A stretch of 64,000 bases of DNA. Source: Capronia americana. Taxonomy: Eukaryota; Ascomycota; Eurotiomycetes; Chaetothyriales; Herpotrichiellaceae. Numbering within the stretch: position 1 is the stretch's first letter; each line of letters opens with the position of its first letter. Location: NCBI GenBank assembly GCA_016110215.1, contig JADWQD010000017.1, positions 868,001 to 932,000 on the forward strand, given 5' to 3'. Under the pieces are notes generated by a model, which saw only the letters and a list, made by a program, of their open reading frames with translations, was not told the DNA's origin and ran no database searches. Shown here in pieces: positions 10,910-22,900 of this stretch. The position numbers and the translations under genes are program-made.

Positions 10910-12458
10910 ATGTCCAGATCGGTCTCACCACTGCCTCCTAACGGACGATGGAACTCGCCAGGCCTGACCGACCGCAGCTCAACCCCCAACAGCTTGTACG
11001 CCGGAGCCCGCAACTACCACGATAGTAATGACGACCACTGGGCGGCGGCAAAAGCAAGAAGCGCACAGGTCAGAGGGTATCCCAGCATACAGACAAAGAA
11101 TGAGGGCTTCTTCCTGCGTTCTAAGCGAAAAATCTCGACACTTCCTGTCTTCAGCCCTTACACTCCCCTCTCCGCCAACTGGAAAGACCCAGAGAAACTC
11201 GGCCGCAGCCGGTGGTATCCGAGAGGTGGTGGCAGCCTGTCTAGGATCAAGACGTTTGCCGGCAATGTCTTGCGGAAATTCAAGTTTCTGTTCATAATAT
11301 TGTCCATTGTGACGTTGACAACGGTGCTACTCTCACAGACAAGTGTGTTCTCAAGAGCGAAGCCATGGCTAATAACATGAGTGCTAACCGTGACTACAGA
11401 CGTCCTGAGACGGTACCGCGGCAACTCTCACCTAGGGGGCGGAAGCAAATTCGTCATCGTCCTGGGAGCGAATGAAGGCGGCGGTGTCATGGAGTGGAAA
11501 GGTCCCAGAGAATGGGCCATCGAGCGCGACAGTGTTAAGAACAAAAAGAGATACGCGGAAAGATGGGGATACCACTTAGACATTGCAGACATGAGCACCA
11601 AGAAGAGATATGCCCACGAATGGCGCGAGAGCTGGGAGAAAGTTGATCTGGTCCGCAACGCCATGGCCAGGTATCCAGACGCCGAATGGTACTCACAGGC
11701 CCTTTAGAGTTGTTTGTGCGACAATAACTGACTTGGGTAATAGGTTCTGGTGGCTTGACTTGAACACTTTCATCATGGAACCCTCAATATCTCTGCAAAA
11801 GCACATCTTCAACGCCCTCGACAAACAAGTCTACCGCGATATTAATGTCTACAACCCTCTCAATATCACCCACCCCCCTGAGACCAAATTCCTTGACCTT
11901 GTCGCTCGGTCTCCCACCGGTGACAACTTGACATCTTCAATCGACATTATTATTCCCCAAGATTGTGACGGCTTCAATCTGGGATCGTTTTTCGTCCGGC
12001 GCTCTCCTTTCACGGATCGATTGCTTGATCTATGGTGGGACCCGGTTCTTTATGAGCAGAAGCACATGGAGTGGGAGCACAAGGAGCAAGACGCACTGGA
12101 GCACCTTTACGCGTCACAGCCGTATCTACGCACTCACTTTGCCTTCATCCATCAGCGGAAGATCAACTCTTTCCCGCCAGGTGCTTGCGCTGCTCAGCCA
12201 AGCCCCGACCAAAAGCTCGACAACGGCAAGCCGATTCTGGATCCCAGATTCCACTATAACGAGGAAGAACGGGACTTCATGGTCAACATGGCTGGGTGCG
12301 AATGGGGTCGAGACTGTTGGGCGGAGATGTACATGTATCGCGAGCTCAGCATCAAGTTGAACCGTTCATGGTGGGAGAAGGTCAAGGCCGATCTAAGACA
12401 GAGATGGACGAACTTCAGAAAAACACCCGACAGGAAACGCGAGACAAAGGAGGATTAG
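10910..12458 (+). CDS. MNN10: Alpha-1,6-mannosyltransferase, GT34 (Mnn10/Gma12 family)
   Basis: A Golgi type II glycosyltransferase that extends the alpha-1,6-mannan backbone of N-glycans in the M-Pol II complex. Model join(10910..11342, 11400..11688, 11744..12458), 478 residues. Intron 1 (57 bases) ends GTGCTAACCGTGACTACAG; intron 2 is 55 bases. The cytosolic N-terminus is Ser/Pro-rich. The signal anchor is at about residues 126-142 (FLFIILSIVTLTTVLL). The catalytic domain has KFVIVLGANEGGGV, then the GT34 metal-binding block spanning the second splice junction (DAEWFWWLDLNTFIM). Later come the acceptor-site blocks DGFNLGSFFVRRS and EQDALEHL. The alternative assignment is the paralogous subunit Mnn11; a leucine-rich short tail before the membrane anchor was not seen, so Mnn10 is preferred. 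Confidence 0.9.
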
Positions 12459-13097
12459 ATGTCCCTTCCAGCCCTGCTTCAATGAGGGCCGCCTGGAGCC
12501 AGTCACGTCCAAAGGGCGGCATAAGGTGATTATGGTACCCAAAAACCATAATGGGCATGCAGCGTCCCTGTGAGGCCTGCTGGAGTTCTTCGAACGCATC
12601 TTTCAAGGAGTTTCGGAGCGATATCAGGACTACTGGGTGGGATAAACTGAACAACTACGAACGGATCTGACCGGCGCTCGAGCGCCAACGGAGGCAAATT
12701 CACAGCCAGAATCATGCAATTGGGCCATGAAAAGTTGTCCTTCAAGTTTAACTTGTATACTTAGATGGTGGGCATGGGTGCACAGGGTTGATCCCGAGGA
12801 ATAATTAGACGGGCGGAGGAGTTCACGCTGCACAAGAACATGGTGTCGACCAATGTTTGACATCTTCGGCAGAGGTGTCGATCCGGCTGTGTCTGGGTCA
12901 CATCGATGGCATGATCATGCCTTCAATCAATGAAAAGTAATCACCTCAGTTTGCATTCAACAACGTCCTACACTCTCTGTAAGACTGACGCAAATCGTCT
13001 AACAGCGCTCGCTGAACTTTCCTAAAGCGGCTCGCGTCTTGTAACACTTGATTGCTTCAATGCTCCCTCACTTCTCGCTGAACTCTCTGCCATCACT
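12459..13097. other. Convergent intergenic region
   Basis: About 640 bases between two converging genes, expected to be 3' UTRs. No gene or structured element recognised. Confidence 0.5.
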
Positions 13098-14624
13098 TCA
13101 GATCGAGCTTTCCCCTTTGTTCTTCTTCTTGTTCTTTTTGGATCTCTGACTTGCTCCAGAAATCGATTTCTGCAACACTGGAAATCCTTGTGTCTCCAAT
13201 TGCTCCATACGCTCCTTTTCCCTCTCGCCTGCATTCCTTAGTGCAAGACAGTCATTGATCTCGTTGAGCATACGAGCAGTCTTCCGCTTAACCATTGAAT
13301 CTGTCCGCTGCACAATACTCCAGCCCGAGCCACCACGGATATCGTTCATTTGTGAGATTCGATCTCGCAATTCGCCGAGGACGACTCTGTGGCGTTTGAA
13401 GATTTTAGCAGCTCCCTCGGCGAACGAGAGACCTTCGACTGTGTTGCTGAGTTCTTCCTCATCCGAAGATATGGCATCGATGTGCTGCGGATTCTCATCT
13501 TGAGGTTGTACGTCATCATCCATGTCCTTGAACAGGGCTCGGAGCCGGTCCGACTCGGCGTTGGCATGGTGTAGCTGTTTTTCGAGGTCCTTGATGTTGG
13601 AATCCTTCAGCTTGGCCTTCAACCTACTGTTTTCCGCACGGAGTGCTTCAACCTTGTTACTTTGACCTTTGAGCCTGGCGTTCTCTGCTCTCAACTGCTT
13701 CACTTCCTCCTGATCCTTCGCCTGTTCGCTCAGCTCGTGAGCCTTGTTGCGAAGCTTGATGGACTCCGCCTGCTTCAGGGCGTTGTACAGACCGTTGATC
13801 TCGGTATCGAGTCCACCAACCCGTAGGTCTTTTTGCCGGCACTCTTCAGTGAGCTTTGCGTTCTGTTCCCTAAGGGCTTGGTTCTGTTTTTCGGCACATC
13901 TCAGAAATGCCGCAAATTCTTCTCCCACCTTTATCAGGTGCCTCTGGGTTTCCAAGAGCTCGTCATTGCTGTCAACCGCTTTGGTGTAGTTTGACATTAC
14001 CGTCTCAAGCATGGTTCTCAGGGCGAGACTGTTTTCTCGCAGAACCCGGAGGGCGCCACCAAGCTCAGCAGAAATCGATTCGCATGTGTTTCGCTGTTGG
14101 CTGAGGCTGCTAATGCATGTTTGACTTGCCTGTAACGTGATGTTCAGGAGATGGAACAAGTACTTCTGGACGTCTATCAGCTCGTTGGCCATAAAAGTCA
14201 CTGTGTCGGCGATCTCCTTGACCTTCCAGTCTTTGGTGGTGTCCACATTCGTTGGATGGCCGGTCTCTTCCACGCCGCAAAACTGCATAAAGCTGCTTTT
14301 GGAGGCAATGATCCCCTCGTACAGGGTAGTCAGCATCTTCTGGCACTGGCTCAACTCTGCTGTCAGGGTCGCGTATGTCTTCGACAGTCGTGTGGCCTGT
14401 GCATGGGACGAGATCATAAGGTAGGTTACGGCAATCTGCTGGGGTGTCGCCTTCGGATCGATTTTGGCAACCACATGGCTGTAACAGGGGAGAATGTCGA
14501 CAAGTTCAGTTGCTTGTTCAGGAAGGGAGACTGTCTCCAATTGTCTGCGGATCGATTCCAACTCCCTCTGGACTGTATCTTGTGAAATGCCTGGCTCCTT
14601 CTGGACCGATTGTGAGGCGCCCAT
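13098..14624 (-). CDS. Coiled-coil protein of unknown function, possible N-myristoyl signal
   Basis: A single-exon protein of 508 residues with no family I can name. The N-terminus MGASQSVQKEP fits the myristoylation pattern (Gly2, Ser at position 6). Residues about 20-215 are a helical globular region containing DWKVKEIADTVTFMANELIDVQKY. Residues about 215-370 are a long heptad-rich coiled coil with many Glu, Gln and Lys (EVKQLRAENARLKGQSNKVEALRAENSRLK is interrupted only by short breaks). An acidic link (SSDEEELS) follows, then a helix and a Lys-rich tail (SKKNKKKNKGE). The order suggests a membrane-attached scaffold, but that is inference. Start at 14624 is the first Met of the frame. Confidence 0.75.
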   Translation of the reverse strand: MGASQSVQKEPGISQDTVQRELESIRRQLETVSLPEQATELVDILPCYSHVVAKIDPKATPQQIAVTYLMISSHAQATRLSKTYATLTAELSQCQKMLTTLYEGIIASKSSFMQFCGVEETGHPTNVDTTKDWKVKEIADTVTFMANELIDVQKYLFHLLNITLQASQTCISSLSQQRNTCESISAELGGALRVLRENSLALRTMLETVMSNYTKAVDSNDELLETQRHLIKVGEEFAAFLRCAEKQNQALREQNAKLTEECRQKDLRVGGLDTEINGLYNALKQAESIKLRNKAHELSEQAKDQEEVKQLRAENARLKGQSNKVEALRAENSRLKAKLKDSNIKDLEKQLHHANAESDRLRALFKDMDDDVQPQDENPQHIDAISSDEEELSNTVEGLSFAEGAAKIFKRHRVVLGELRDRISQMNDIRGGSGWSIVQRTDSMVKRKTARMLNEINDCLALRNAGEREKERMEQLETQGFPVLQKSISGASQRSKKNKKKNKGESSI

Positions 14625-15399
14625 GCTTTCCAGGTCGAGTTCAGGGTCGGAGCTGGTGAGTCTGTCGGTCTATGAATCCGGTATCCGAGAGTCGTTGGCT
14701 TGACCCCCTCCGTAACAGAGCGGCGACGTGATATAGCACTGCAAGGGATCTCTGTCATCAGGCCAGGATGCCCCGAGATTGAAGCCGCGGTGCTTTGAGA
14801 TTGTGTGTTTCTGCAGTTTTGCTGTAGGCAAGGTGGGATTGGAGGATGACAGAAGAATGTTGGAATTGTGAAAGAATACATGTGCAGCTGGATTTTCAAC
14901 ATATACGCGACAAGGCAGTGAGGCAGCTGATAGTGGCAGTGGCTGTGAATGCGACTTTCTCGTCTTTGTTGATACAGCCACTGCCTCAAGGCTAGTCCGA
15001 GCCGAGATTCACATCGCTACAAGGCTGGTTCTACTCTATCTATTGACAGGACACTGGGAAAGGAATGGGATGAGAGACTTCGGAGACAGTCTCGGTGGAC
15101 GATATTGCTTTGTTGGGAGTGTCATATATCTCTCTGTCGCAGAGGCAGCAGGTTGAAAGGCCTCGGCCTCGTTGTACGTTCGGCTTTGTCGAGGTCTGAG
15201 ACGTGTCCACACAACTTCAAAAACACATATGTTGATATCTCAATAGACTAGACATCTCTCGAGCTCGCCGTTTTAAATGTGGAAGGACTGCGCCTATACC
15301 GAGTACAGGAACAGACTCATCGTTACTCGTGGTCTTTTTGCTTCTTCTCTTCTAGGAGTCCTCTCTATCCGTTCCTCATATGTCTAGAAGACATACATC
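14625..15399. other. Intergenic region upstream of the coiled-coil gene
   Basis: About 775 bases holding the coiled-coil gene promoter and the 3' end of the hydrolase gene. The minus-strand frame at 14426-14989 has no family resemblance. No element recognised. Confidence 0.45.
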
Positions 15400-16428
15400 T
15401 TACTTCCCGCCCAACCATGCCTCCGTGATGCGAACCAACCCATCCTTCAACCACGGAGTCTCCAGGGTGACACTCGGGTTCGTATCGAAGCCATGCTCAC
15501 CCGGCTGCACGATCAACGTAACCTTCCCGTCCCCGAACTTCGCCCTCGCCTTCTCGACCCATTTCTCACTCCCCTCCACCGGCACCGCCGAATCTTCGCT
15601 CCCGTGAATGATCAAGATCGGGGGCACATCCTGGCCATCCACGTCGTCGACCCTCTCAAGGGGATACAAGATCTTCTCCTCGCCCAACAACTTCCTATAC
15701 AACCCCTGCTGCACGACCGACAGCGCAAAAGGCAATCTGTCCGGCGGGGTCGCGCTAGTTACCACCCTCTTCGTCCCGCTCTTCGCGTCCTCCTCCACCG
15801 CCGCGACGTGACTGGCAAACACGTCCTTCGGCACCGTCGGCGCCCCCAACACCACCTTCTCGTACTCCTCGGTGTAGAAGCGCGAGCCGACATCCAAGAC
15901 CGGATACGTGGCGATACTCGCGCTCGCCAACCCGCCCGAACTCCCCAGCGCGGACTGAATGCTCAAATACCCGCCGGCGCTCTCGCCCGTGACAAGCACC
16001 TTTGCCAGATCGACCTCCAGCCCGGCCGCTTCCGCGCTCAAATACGCCGGGAACTCGTCGCGGAGCCATGTCCAGAAATCATGCACGTCGTCCATGATTT
16101 CTCGGCCAGTCGCCTCCGGGAGGAGACGGTGGTTCGGCAGCACCACCACCGCCGTGTGCTGCAGCGCGTAATCGACCAGCCATTGCGGGAACCAGTCGTC
16201 ATAGAGGGCGTCGCCGGTGACGAGGAAACCGCCGTGGAATTTGACTATCACGGGACTGGGTGCCGGTTTCGAGCCGCCTGCCGCCGCGGAGGATGATGCG
16301 GGGGTGATATTCGCGAGGAGCAGTTTGGGTATGAGTGTGTAGCCTTGAATAGGGTGGTCATTTACGGATTTGTAGCTCGTGCTGAGGACCGTGAAGGGCG
16401 CGTATTTGGGGGAAGAGGCGTGGGACAT
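15400..16428 (-). CDS. Alpha/beta hydrolase (esterase/lipase-like)
   Basis: A single-exon enzyme of 342 residues. It has an HGG-type oxyanion motif (VKFHGGFLVTG, about residues 62-72), the nucleophile elbow GESAGG with Ser150, the acid in IIHGSEDSAVP and the histidine in PGEHGFD. The order HGG - GxSxG - Asp - His is that of the hormone-sensitive-lipase-like (alpha/beta hydrolase fold-3) esterases. Substrate cannot be read from sequence. No signal peptide is seen, so it is probably cytosolic. Confidence 0.9.
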   Translation of the reverse strand: MSHASSPKYAPFTVLSTSYKSVNDHPIQGYTLIPKLLLANITPASSSAAAGGSKPAPSPVIVKFHGGFLVTGDALYDDWFPQWLVDYALQHTAVVVLPNHRLLPEATGREIMDDVHDFWTWLRDEFPAYLSAEAAGLEVDLAKVLVTGESAGGYLSIQSALGSSGGLASASIATYPVLDVGSRFYTEEYEKVVLGAPTVPKDVFASHVAAVEEDAKSGTKRVVTSATPPDRLPFALSVVQQGLYRKLLGEEKILYPLERVDDVDGQDVPPILIIHGSEDSAVPVEGSEKWVEKARAKFGDGKVTLIVQPGEHGFDTNPSVTLETPWLKDGLVRITEAWLGGK

Positions 16429-17583
16429 TGTGGCGGGCAGTGGTAATTACAGAAGTGAGTAAATTTGGTTATCTGAGATCTGGTTGAGTATTGTATTTAT
16501 CCTATCCGCCGTTAACGTTTGTTGGCGAGTGAATAGAGAAGTCGTCGGCGGTATTCCTTGATTGCTGGGCTGAGAGGTAGAAAAGTTGGATCCCTCGTGT
16601 GGTATCCTGGTTCTTTTATATCAGTGCAGTGTACTCAGTAGAGGCTTCGATGTCGAGATGGACCTTCAAATCGCGACATGCACGACCATGCGGGCTCCAC
16701 AATCACCTCCGCGTACTACATACAGTATGTACTACGCACTGCACACTCGGGGTAGATCGGATGAAGCTGCAATGACAGCTGTACTCGACACGCAATGTGA
16801 CACCCTGCATACGTACTCGGTACCTAGGTGCGTACTGTGTTCGTACTGTACGGCAGAAGTGGTCGACCCCACGTTAACCGGATAGAGCACTTCTCGGTGT
16901 TAAGATCCGGGGAGTGGGAACACCGACCGACCAGGCAATCATGTCCTAATGCCGCGGCGTGCACGAGCACTCATGCACGCTTTATAGGACTGGCAAAGCT
17001 TATGTTAGGTACCACGGTACTTCTAGTGGAGCTAGTAGTTACTATACGGAGTACCACTGGCTCCATTGGCAGGAAGAATGCTAAGTAGAAGGCTCGTTTT
17101 AGGGAAGTGTTTCGGTAGGGCACGTCATCCGCCTAGGTAGGTACATAATTACAGTATGTCACTTTAAGGAATTAATACCGGAGCAAGAAAGCAGGAAGAT
17201 ACTGTACTCGGGCAGACGTTTGACACGGAAGGACGCCGACTACTGGCAGGGGCGTAATGGATTGGTAATCCACATACAGTACCATTCGATGGTGGTCTCT
17301 CTTATGTTTGTGTGCCTGTGGGTGGGTGGTCCGGCTCTGAGATCTGGGATCTAGATGTAACGATACTGTACAAGGAAAAGGACAAATATTGTGCCGAACA
17401 TGGGGAGAAAAGTATCCGAAGCGATAACGCCGGCTAACTACAGGCGACGGAGGGTACTCATCCTTCAGATTCAACAGGGCGACAACTCAACACAATATCA
17501 TACGGTGCAAAGCGCAAGTGAAACGAGCAGATACCCAACATGACATGACACGATACAACGGTGTGCATGCTTTCCCCCTCTCA
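16429..17583. other. Intergenic region dense in GTAC-type palindromes
   Basis: About 1.15 kb without a convincing ORF. It is unusually rich in GTAC, TACTGTA and TACCTAGGTA-like words, for example an inverted repeat TACATAC-A-GTATGTA near 16719-16733 and ACAGTATGT again near 17152. It holds the hydrolase promoter. Confidence 0.5.
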
Positions 17584-17988
17584 TCAAGCCTGACTGTCTC
17601 CTTCCTTCGTATTGCCGCCGCTGATGACCTTCTTCAACCTTTCCCCTACACTCCCTTTCCTGGCCCGCTCCTCCTTCTTCCTCGCCTTCTCGGCTTCCCT
17701 TCTGCGTTTCCTCTCCTCGGCCGTCTCTGGCGCGGGCCATGCCCTCTCGCCCGGCGCCTCGCCTTGCATGGGTCCGCCCCACGCCAGGGACTTCAAGCCC
17801 CAGCCTCCGGTTTGCAAGTCCGGCAGAGTGCCGTCCGACCCCGGATTGACATAGAGCTTTGACTCGGCGAAGTCCTTGAGGGCCGCGAGTTCTTCGGCGC
17901 TGTTCGAAAAGCTGGGTTTTGCGCGGTAAGCCGGGAGCCGGTCGTGTTCGGGATCCACTGGGTTGGTGTACGATGGCGGGGAGGACAT
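17584..17988 (-). CDS. Small basic-tailed protein of unknown function
   Basis: 134 residues, one exon, start MSSPPSYTNPVDPEHDRLPAY. The N-terminal half is Pro/Ser-rich with SAEELAALKDFAESKLYVNPG. The C-terminal half is a single charged helix (AEERKRRREAEKARKKEER) ending in KVISGGN. The frame continues upstream to a Met at 18297, but the ATG at 17988 has a better context (A at -3) and starts the compositionally uniform part. No family assigned. The composition resembles small fungal proteins rather than chance coding, but confidence is moderate. Confidence 0.6.
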   Translation of the reverse strand: MSSPPSYTNPVDPEHDRLPAYRAKPSFSNSAEELAALKDFAESKLYVNPGSDGTLPDLQTGGWGLKSLAWGGPMQGEAPGERAWPAPETAEERKRRREAEKARKKEERARKGSVGERLKKVISGGNTKEGDSQA

Positions 17989-19982
17989 GGTTGCGTTGGG
18001 CTGTACAAGATTTGTCTTTGTTGGAGGATCTTTCTTGTTCTGCTCAGGTTGTTGGATGACTGGCGAAGTAGGTGTAAAAATTGTTACGAGAGTATCTGAC
18101 TCGACGAGGGTCTTTCCGGGTATATGAATCCCCTGGTCGGTCAAGTGCGACTCATTCGCGAAGACGCCTGTTTCTTTGGAGTTGTGGTGGAGAGATGGTT
18201 CGCAACCCTCCTCCACCTTGCCACAACAGATATTAAAGCGTCGTCTCAGGAACGAACGCCGAGAAAAAGGTGGAACGATGACACTATCTTGGTCCATGTG
18301 ATGATTGTTCCACCCGCAAAGGCAACGTCACCTGGAAGGCCTTTGCCCGTGGGCACGCCCACGGAAAGCCTGCCGTCATTGGTGCCTCACCTCAGCTGTT
18401 TCCCCGCAAACTCAGGCTCGCCCCTCGGTTGGGCCATGTTGCTCCCTGGTGTAAGAACATGGGATCACGACCCATTTTTTGGGGTTGGTTCGGTTCTGTT
18501 ATCTGCTTGCGGAGGTGTCCTCGTGCAGAAGCACTCCAGACGTGAGAACAGCAGCGTGATATACTACAGAGTTAGAGCTCGGACCACCGGCTAAAACAGT
18601 TCTCGCCTAACCATCCGTTACCAGGACTCCACCTACTTGTGGATCAGGATATCCAGCAGTCCCGGGTAGGAGTACCTTTCGAGAAATGGCTTTCACCTTG
18701 CCTCGGTGAACTCTCCCGCATAAACTGCAGCGGCCCCTTTTATGTCGCAGCCTTGCCAAGAACAAATGGATTCGAGCACGAGAAGTGCGCGATCAAATGG
18801 CGGTTCCATGACAAGTGAAGCTGGGTTCGATAGACTGTTCTTGATGGCCTTGCACGCACCGACTGGTGCTAATACGCGTCGGTGAAGCCACAGGCGGGAG
18901 GCTTTGCGCGTGTGGTCTGCTGCTCCGCACGGTTCACAACGGTGAGCCATTTCTCCACAGACGCAGCCTTGGCGGGCGCCGACGCCTTCTCAGAGTCTCT
19001 CTCATTTCTCGTCGATCATAATCGTTGCCTACCCTAGCGAGTCCTTCGTATGAGAGGTAAAGGTGGATCCAAGGTACGGCCAGATTCTCTCTCAATGCGA
19101 CGAGCTTAGCTGCCAAAATGAGAGATGTCTTAGCTCTAGAAATGGGCAAACACGCGTCCTGGTCCAACGCACACCCAAGAGCCAGCCGCATCTGTCGTTG
19201 TGTCGATACTGCCAGGATACTTTTTACAGATCTTTGGCAGCTCTCAGTTGGCACTCGACTCAATCAGTCGACGACGAAATGAGGCCAGGCGCGGCGTACA
19301 CCTCAGTTGTGAACTCGACCATCCACATCCTGGCTCGTGGCTTACCCCACACCTGCTCGTACACCTGTCAACCCAGCCGATGTTCCAGATCTCCTTTCCC
19401 AGCAATTGACAGGTACGGTAGGACCCTGACTTTCAGCACAGCATACCCTAGGATGGCTTTGCACCACATCATCATGGCTGGCAGGAAGCTGTGCGACCAT
19501 GCAGGCCCGGAGCCCTACAGAGATTGCGACAAGAACTGGGAGGCGCCCCGTACTCCCTGCGTACGGAGGTCATCCTGTTGTTGCCGACGTAGCCGACAGC
19601 TCCAAGCCTTCAGGCGTTCTCTACTAGACTCGAGGGACTGCTGTACGGCCTCATTGCATAACGACCTGTGTCAAAAGTCCAGCCCTGCCCCTGATTCAAT
19701 TCTGGTTCGATGACAAACATATTGGGAATTGGTGGACCAATTTACAAACACCTCGATCCCCAAAATTGCGTCAAGCCCAAGACCGAGACTCAGATGATGC
19801 GGCGTTTGCAGAATCGCGTTCGCGGCCTCCCCGAAGGAAGCGGACTGCTGAAGTCATGATATTACGGTGACTGCACCCAGGTTTGCGCTCTGAAAGTCTG
19901 CACAGTCTTTCCACAAGCTCGTCCATCGCAGATATTTTCTGCAGCCACTCGTTTATACAGTCCTTTGCGCTCTTCAGCCGCC
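17989..19982. other. Intergenic region, about 2 kb, no clear gene
   Basis: Divergent spacer between the small basic-tailed gene and the WSC gene. ORFs at 18124-18594 and 19063-19713 have no recognisable family, the second begins at GTG, and neither shows convincing exon structure. Nothing else was recognised. Confidence 0.4.
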
Positions 19983-22900
19983 ATGGCGTCGTCCATTCCT
20001 TTCCCAATCCAGTCATTCATTATAATTTTGCTTTCTCTGTATCTAGTTTTCGTACAGCATGTCAATTCCCTTGCCAGTACAGACACCATCACATGGGGTG
20101 GCTCCAACGACAGAACCGGCTACCAGAACAATCACAACATGGACCCAGCTGTGGTTGGAAGTTCTCAATTCGGTCTCCTCTTCAAGGCGCAACTGCCCGG
20201 AACATACCCCATCAACGGCCAGAACGTCCCTGAACAGATATTCTCCCAGCCACTGGTGTACACTGGCTCCGACGGTGTTCAGTATGTCTATGTTGCAACG
20301 ACTCAGAATAATGTGTACAAACTGGTGGCGAAGACTGGCGTGATTGTCGCCTCTCGAAACTTGCATCGGCCATTCTTGGTCAGCGATCTAGACGGATGTG
20401 TTGATATCAATCCAACTGTCGGTGTGACGGCTACTGGTGTCATTGACCCAGATACGGTACGGTTGCATCATCATGCATGGGTATGGTGACAGAAGCTGAT
20501 ATCTGCAGGACACGTGGTATTTCACATCGAAGACCTACCTCGATCAGAGCCTTACTGGGGCGAATGGCCGTCCCAATGGACGATACTACGTCCATGCCAT
20601 CAGCACTGTGGATCTCACCGAACGACCAAACTTCCCTGTCAACCTTGAAGGAATGGTGGCCCGCAACAACCCCGTGCGATCTTTCAACGGCGGCATTCAT
20701 CATCAACGTCCCGGGCTGCTCCACACGGGCGATTATGTCTACGCGGGTTTCGCCAGTCATTGGTACGTATTACTCCTGCTGCCCATTCCGACGCCTGATC
20801 ACTGATGAAAGCGTGCTGCCAGTGTACAATACAACTTTACAGGCTGGATTGTGGGCTGGCACAAGGGCACTGGACAGATCGTGGAAAGATTTGCGACTGA
20901 AGGTGGTACGTGGAAATGCAGTTGCTTTCTTATATAGTGAAGGCCAATTCTAACTAACTGTCTTAGCCGGCGTTGGGCCTAATGTTCCTGGCGCGGGCGT
21001 GTGGATGTCTGGTGGTGGTCTCGCGAGTGACGACAAGGGTTCTATGTTCTTCGCTTCTGGAAATGGCTACGCTTCTCAGCTCGATAGCGTCCCGGTCAAC
21101 GGAAGAAACCCTCCCACCGCGCTCGAGGAAGCCGCGGTCCACATGGCAATCAACGAAGACGGCTCTTTGAATGTGGTAGACTTCTTCATGCCTTGGGAAA
21201 AGAAACAACTTGACGGTGCTGACAAAGGTACGATTCGTCCTCTTGAACTCGTTGAACTCGTGATTGACCTGGGACAGATCTTGGTACATCGCCGCTGGAA
21301 CTCCTTCCGAGCCAATTCTCTTGTGGAGACATCAAACGCATTGGTGTGGTCACCGGCAAGAGTGGGAAGACCTACTGGCTCAACCTCGACAACCTGGGCG
21401 GTTACCAGAATGGCCCGAACAAGCTTGACAACGTCATTCAAGTCTATCAAAACGAGAACTCAGTTTACGCCGGTGCTGGTGTCTACCCTCTCGAAGGTGG
21501 CTACATCTACATCAACGTCATCCAGTATCAGACCCATGTTTTCAAGTTCTCCTGCAACAACGGCGTCCCTTACTTCAATAAGGTGGCGGACTCTCCGGAA
21601 AAGAATGCATACGTTCTCGGTGTTGGTCATGGGACCGTGACTTCGCTTAACGATCAGCCTGGAACCGGCCTCGTGTGGACGTCCGATGTCGAAGGCTCCA
21701 ACCTACGCATCTACAATGCCATTCCCGACTCGAACGGCCTGATGACAGAGATCAACTCCTTCGTCACGCCCGGAACCACCAAATTCACCAGACCTGTGTT
21801 TGGAGACGGCATTGTGTATCAAGGTACGACGCAGGGATACCTGTATGCATACGGAGCCCCAGTCAACTTGCCATTGAACTGCACCTCGCTCCAATTTGGA
21901 ACAGCCAACCTCAACACCACCACAGTACCAATGAACATTCAATGCACAGCCGTCACTGCTGTTACTGTCACCGCTGCCGGCCTTTCTGGCAATCCGAACT
22001 TCGCCATCAGTGCTTTGCCCACTCTCCCTCTTGCGATTGCCAGGGGACAACAATTCTCATTCCAGGCGACCTTTAACCCCCAGACAGTTGGCCCCTTGTC
22101 ATCATCTGTCATTCTCAACACCACCCAACAAGCTGCTGGCTTCAGTATTAGTACGCCCGTACAGCTCAAAGGAACGGGTCAAAGCCAAGCTGCTCTGTTG
22201 ATGACCTCCCCGAACACGGTCAGTTGGAATGGCGTCATCACGGGACAGCAAGCTGGTGGCGTCAATCAGTCTGTGATCATCAGCAATCTCGGCAACAGTC
22301 CTCTCATAATCAGCAAGATTCAGTATTCTGTTGTTGGTGAGACCGGACCGTGGATTACTCCCAATGGCACACAAGCGGCGACGGTCGTGTCCGCTTTCAC
22401 CTTCTACAACATACCATCGTCGATACCGCCGAACAGCGCCGTGACGGTCCCGATCAATTTCAATCCACCATACTCAGCCAATTTCGCTGCCTTTGTCAAC
22501 ATAGTGTCTAACGGCGGCACGAAAGTCATCGACGTGCTTGCAGCAGGATCGGACGAGCCAAAAGCTTTCCTTGAGTTCGAGTCGCCCAACGGAGGCTGGG
22601 TTCCTTACGATAACAGCACTGCGTTTAGCTTCGGCAATGTCACGGAGAATACAAGTCGGTTCCTCAAGCTCCGCCTCAGCAATAATGGGTCTGCAAATGC
22701 TGCACCGATCTCGGTAACTGTCAGCAAACCTCCTTTTGGTATCGCGGGCAGCATCATCGGTGCCAACAACGCTGTCGATCTGGCTGAAGGTACCCTCGTT
22801 TATGCGGGGCAGAACCTGACTGCTACCCTTTTCTGCTCCGTTCCCAAGAGTCAGATCAACGTCGATCCTTACAACGGCACCGCTCAATGGACAATGAATC

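Noticed and set aside
15493..16296. 267-codon plus-strand frame opposite the hydrolase
   Set aside because: Antisense shadow in a G+C-rich gene; the minus frame carries the full catalytic triad.
19063..19713. 216-codon plus-strand frame in the gene-poor spacer
   Set aside because: Begins with GTG, Cys/Arg/Ser-biased, no family, no promoter-like leader.
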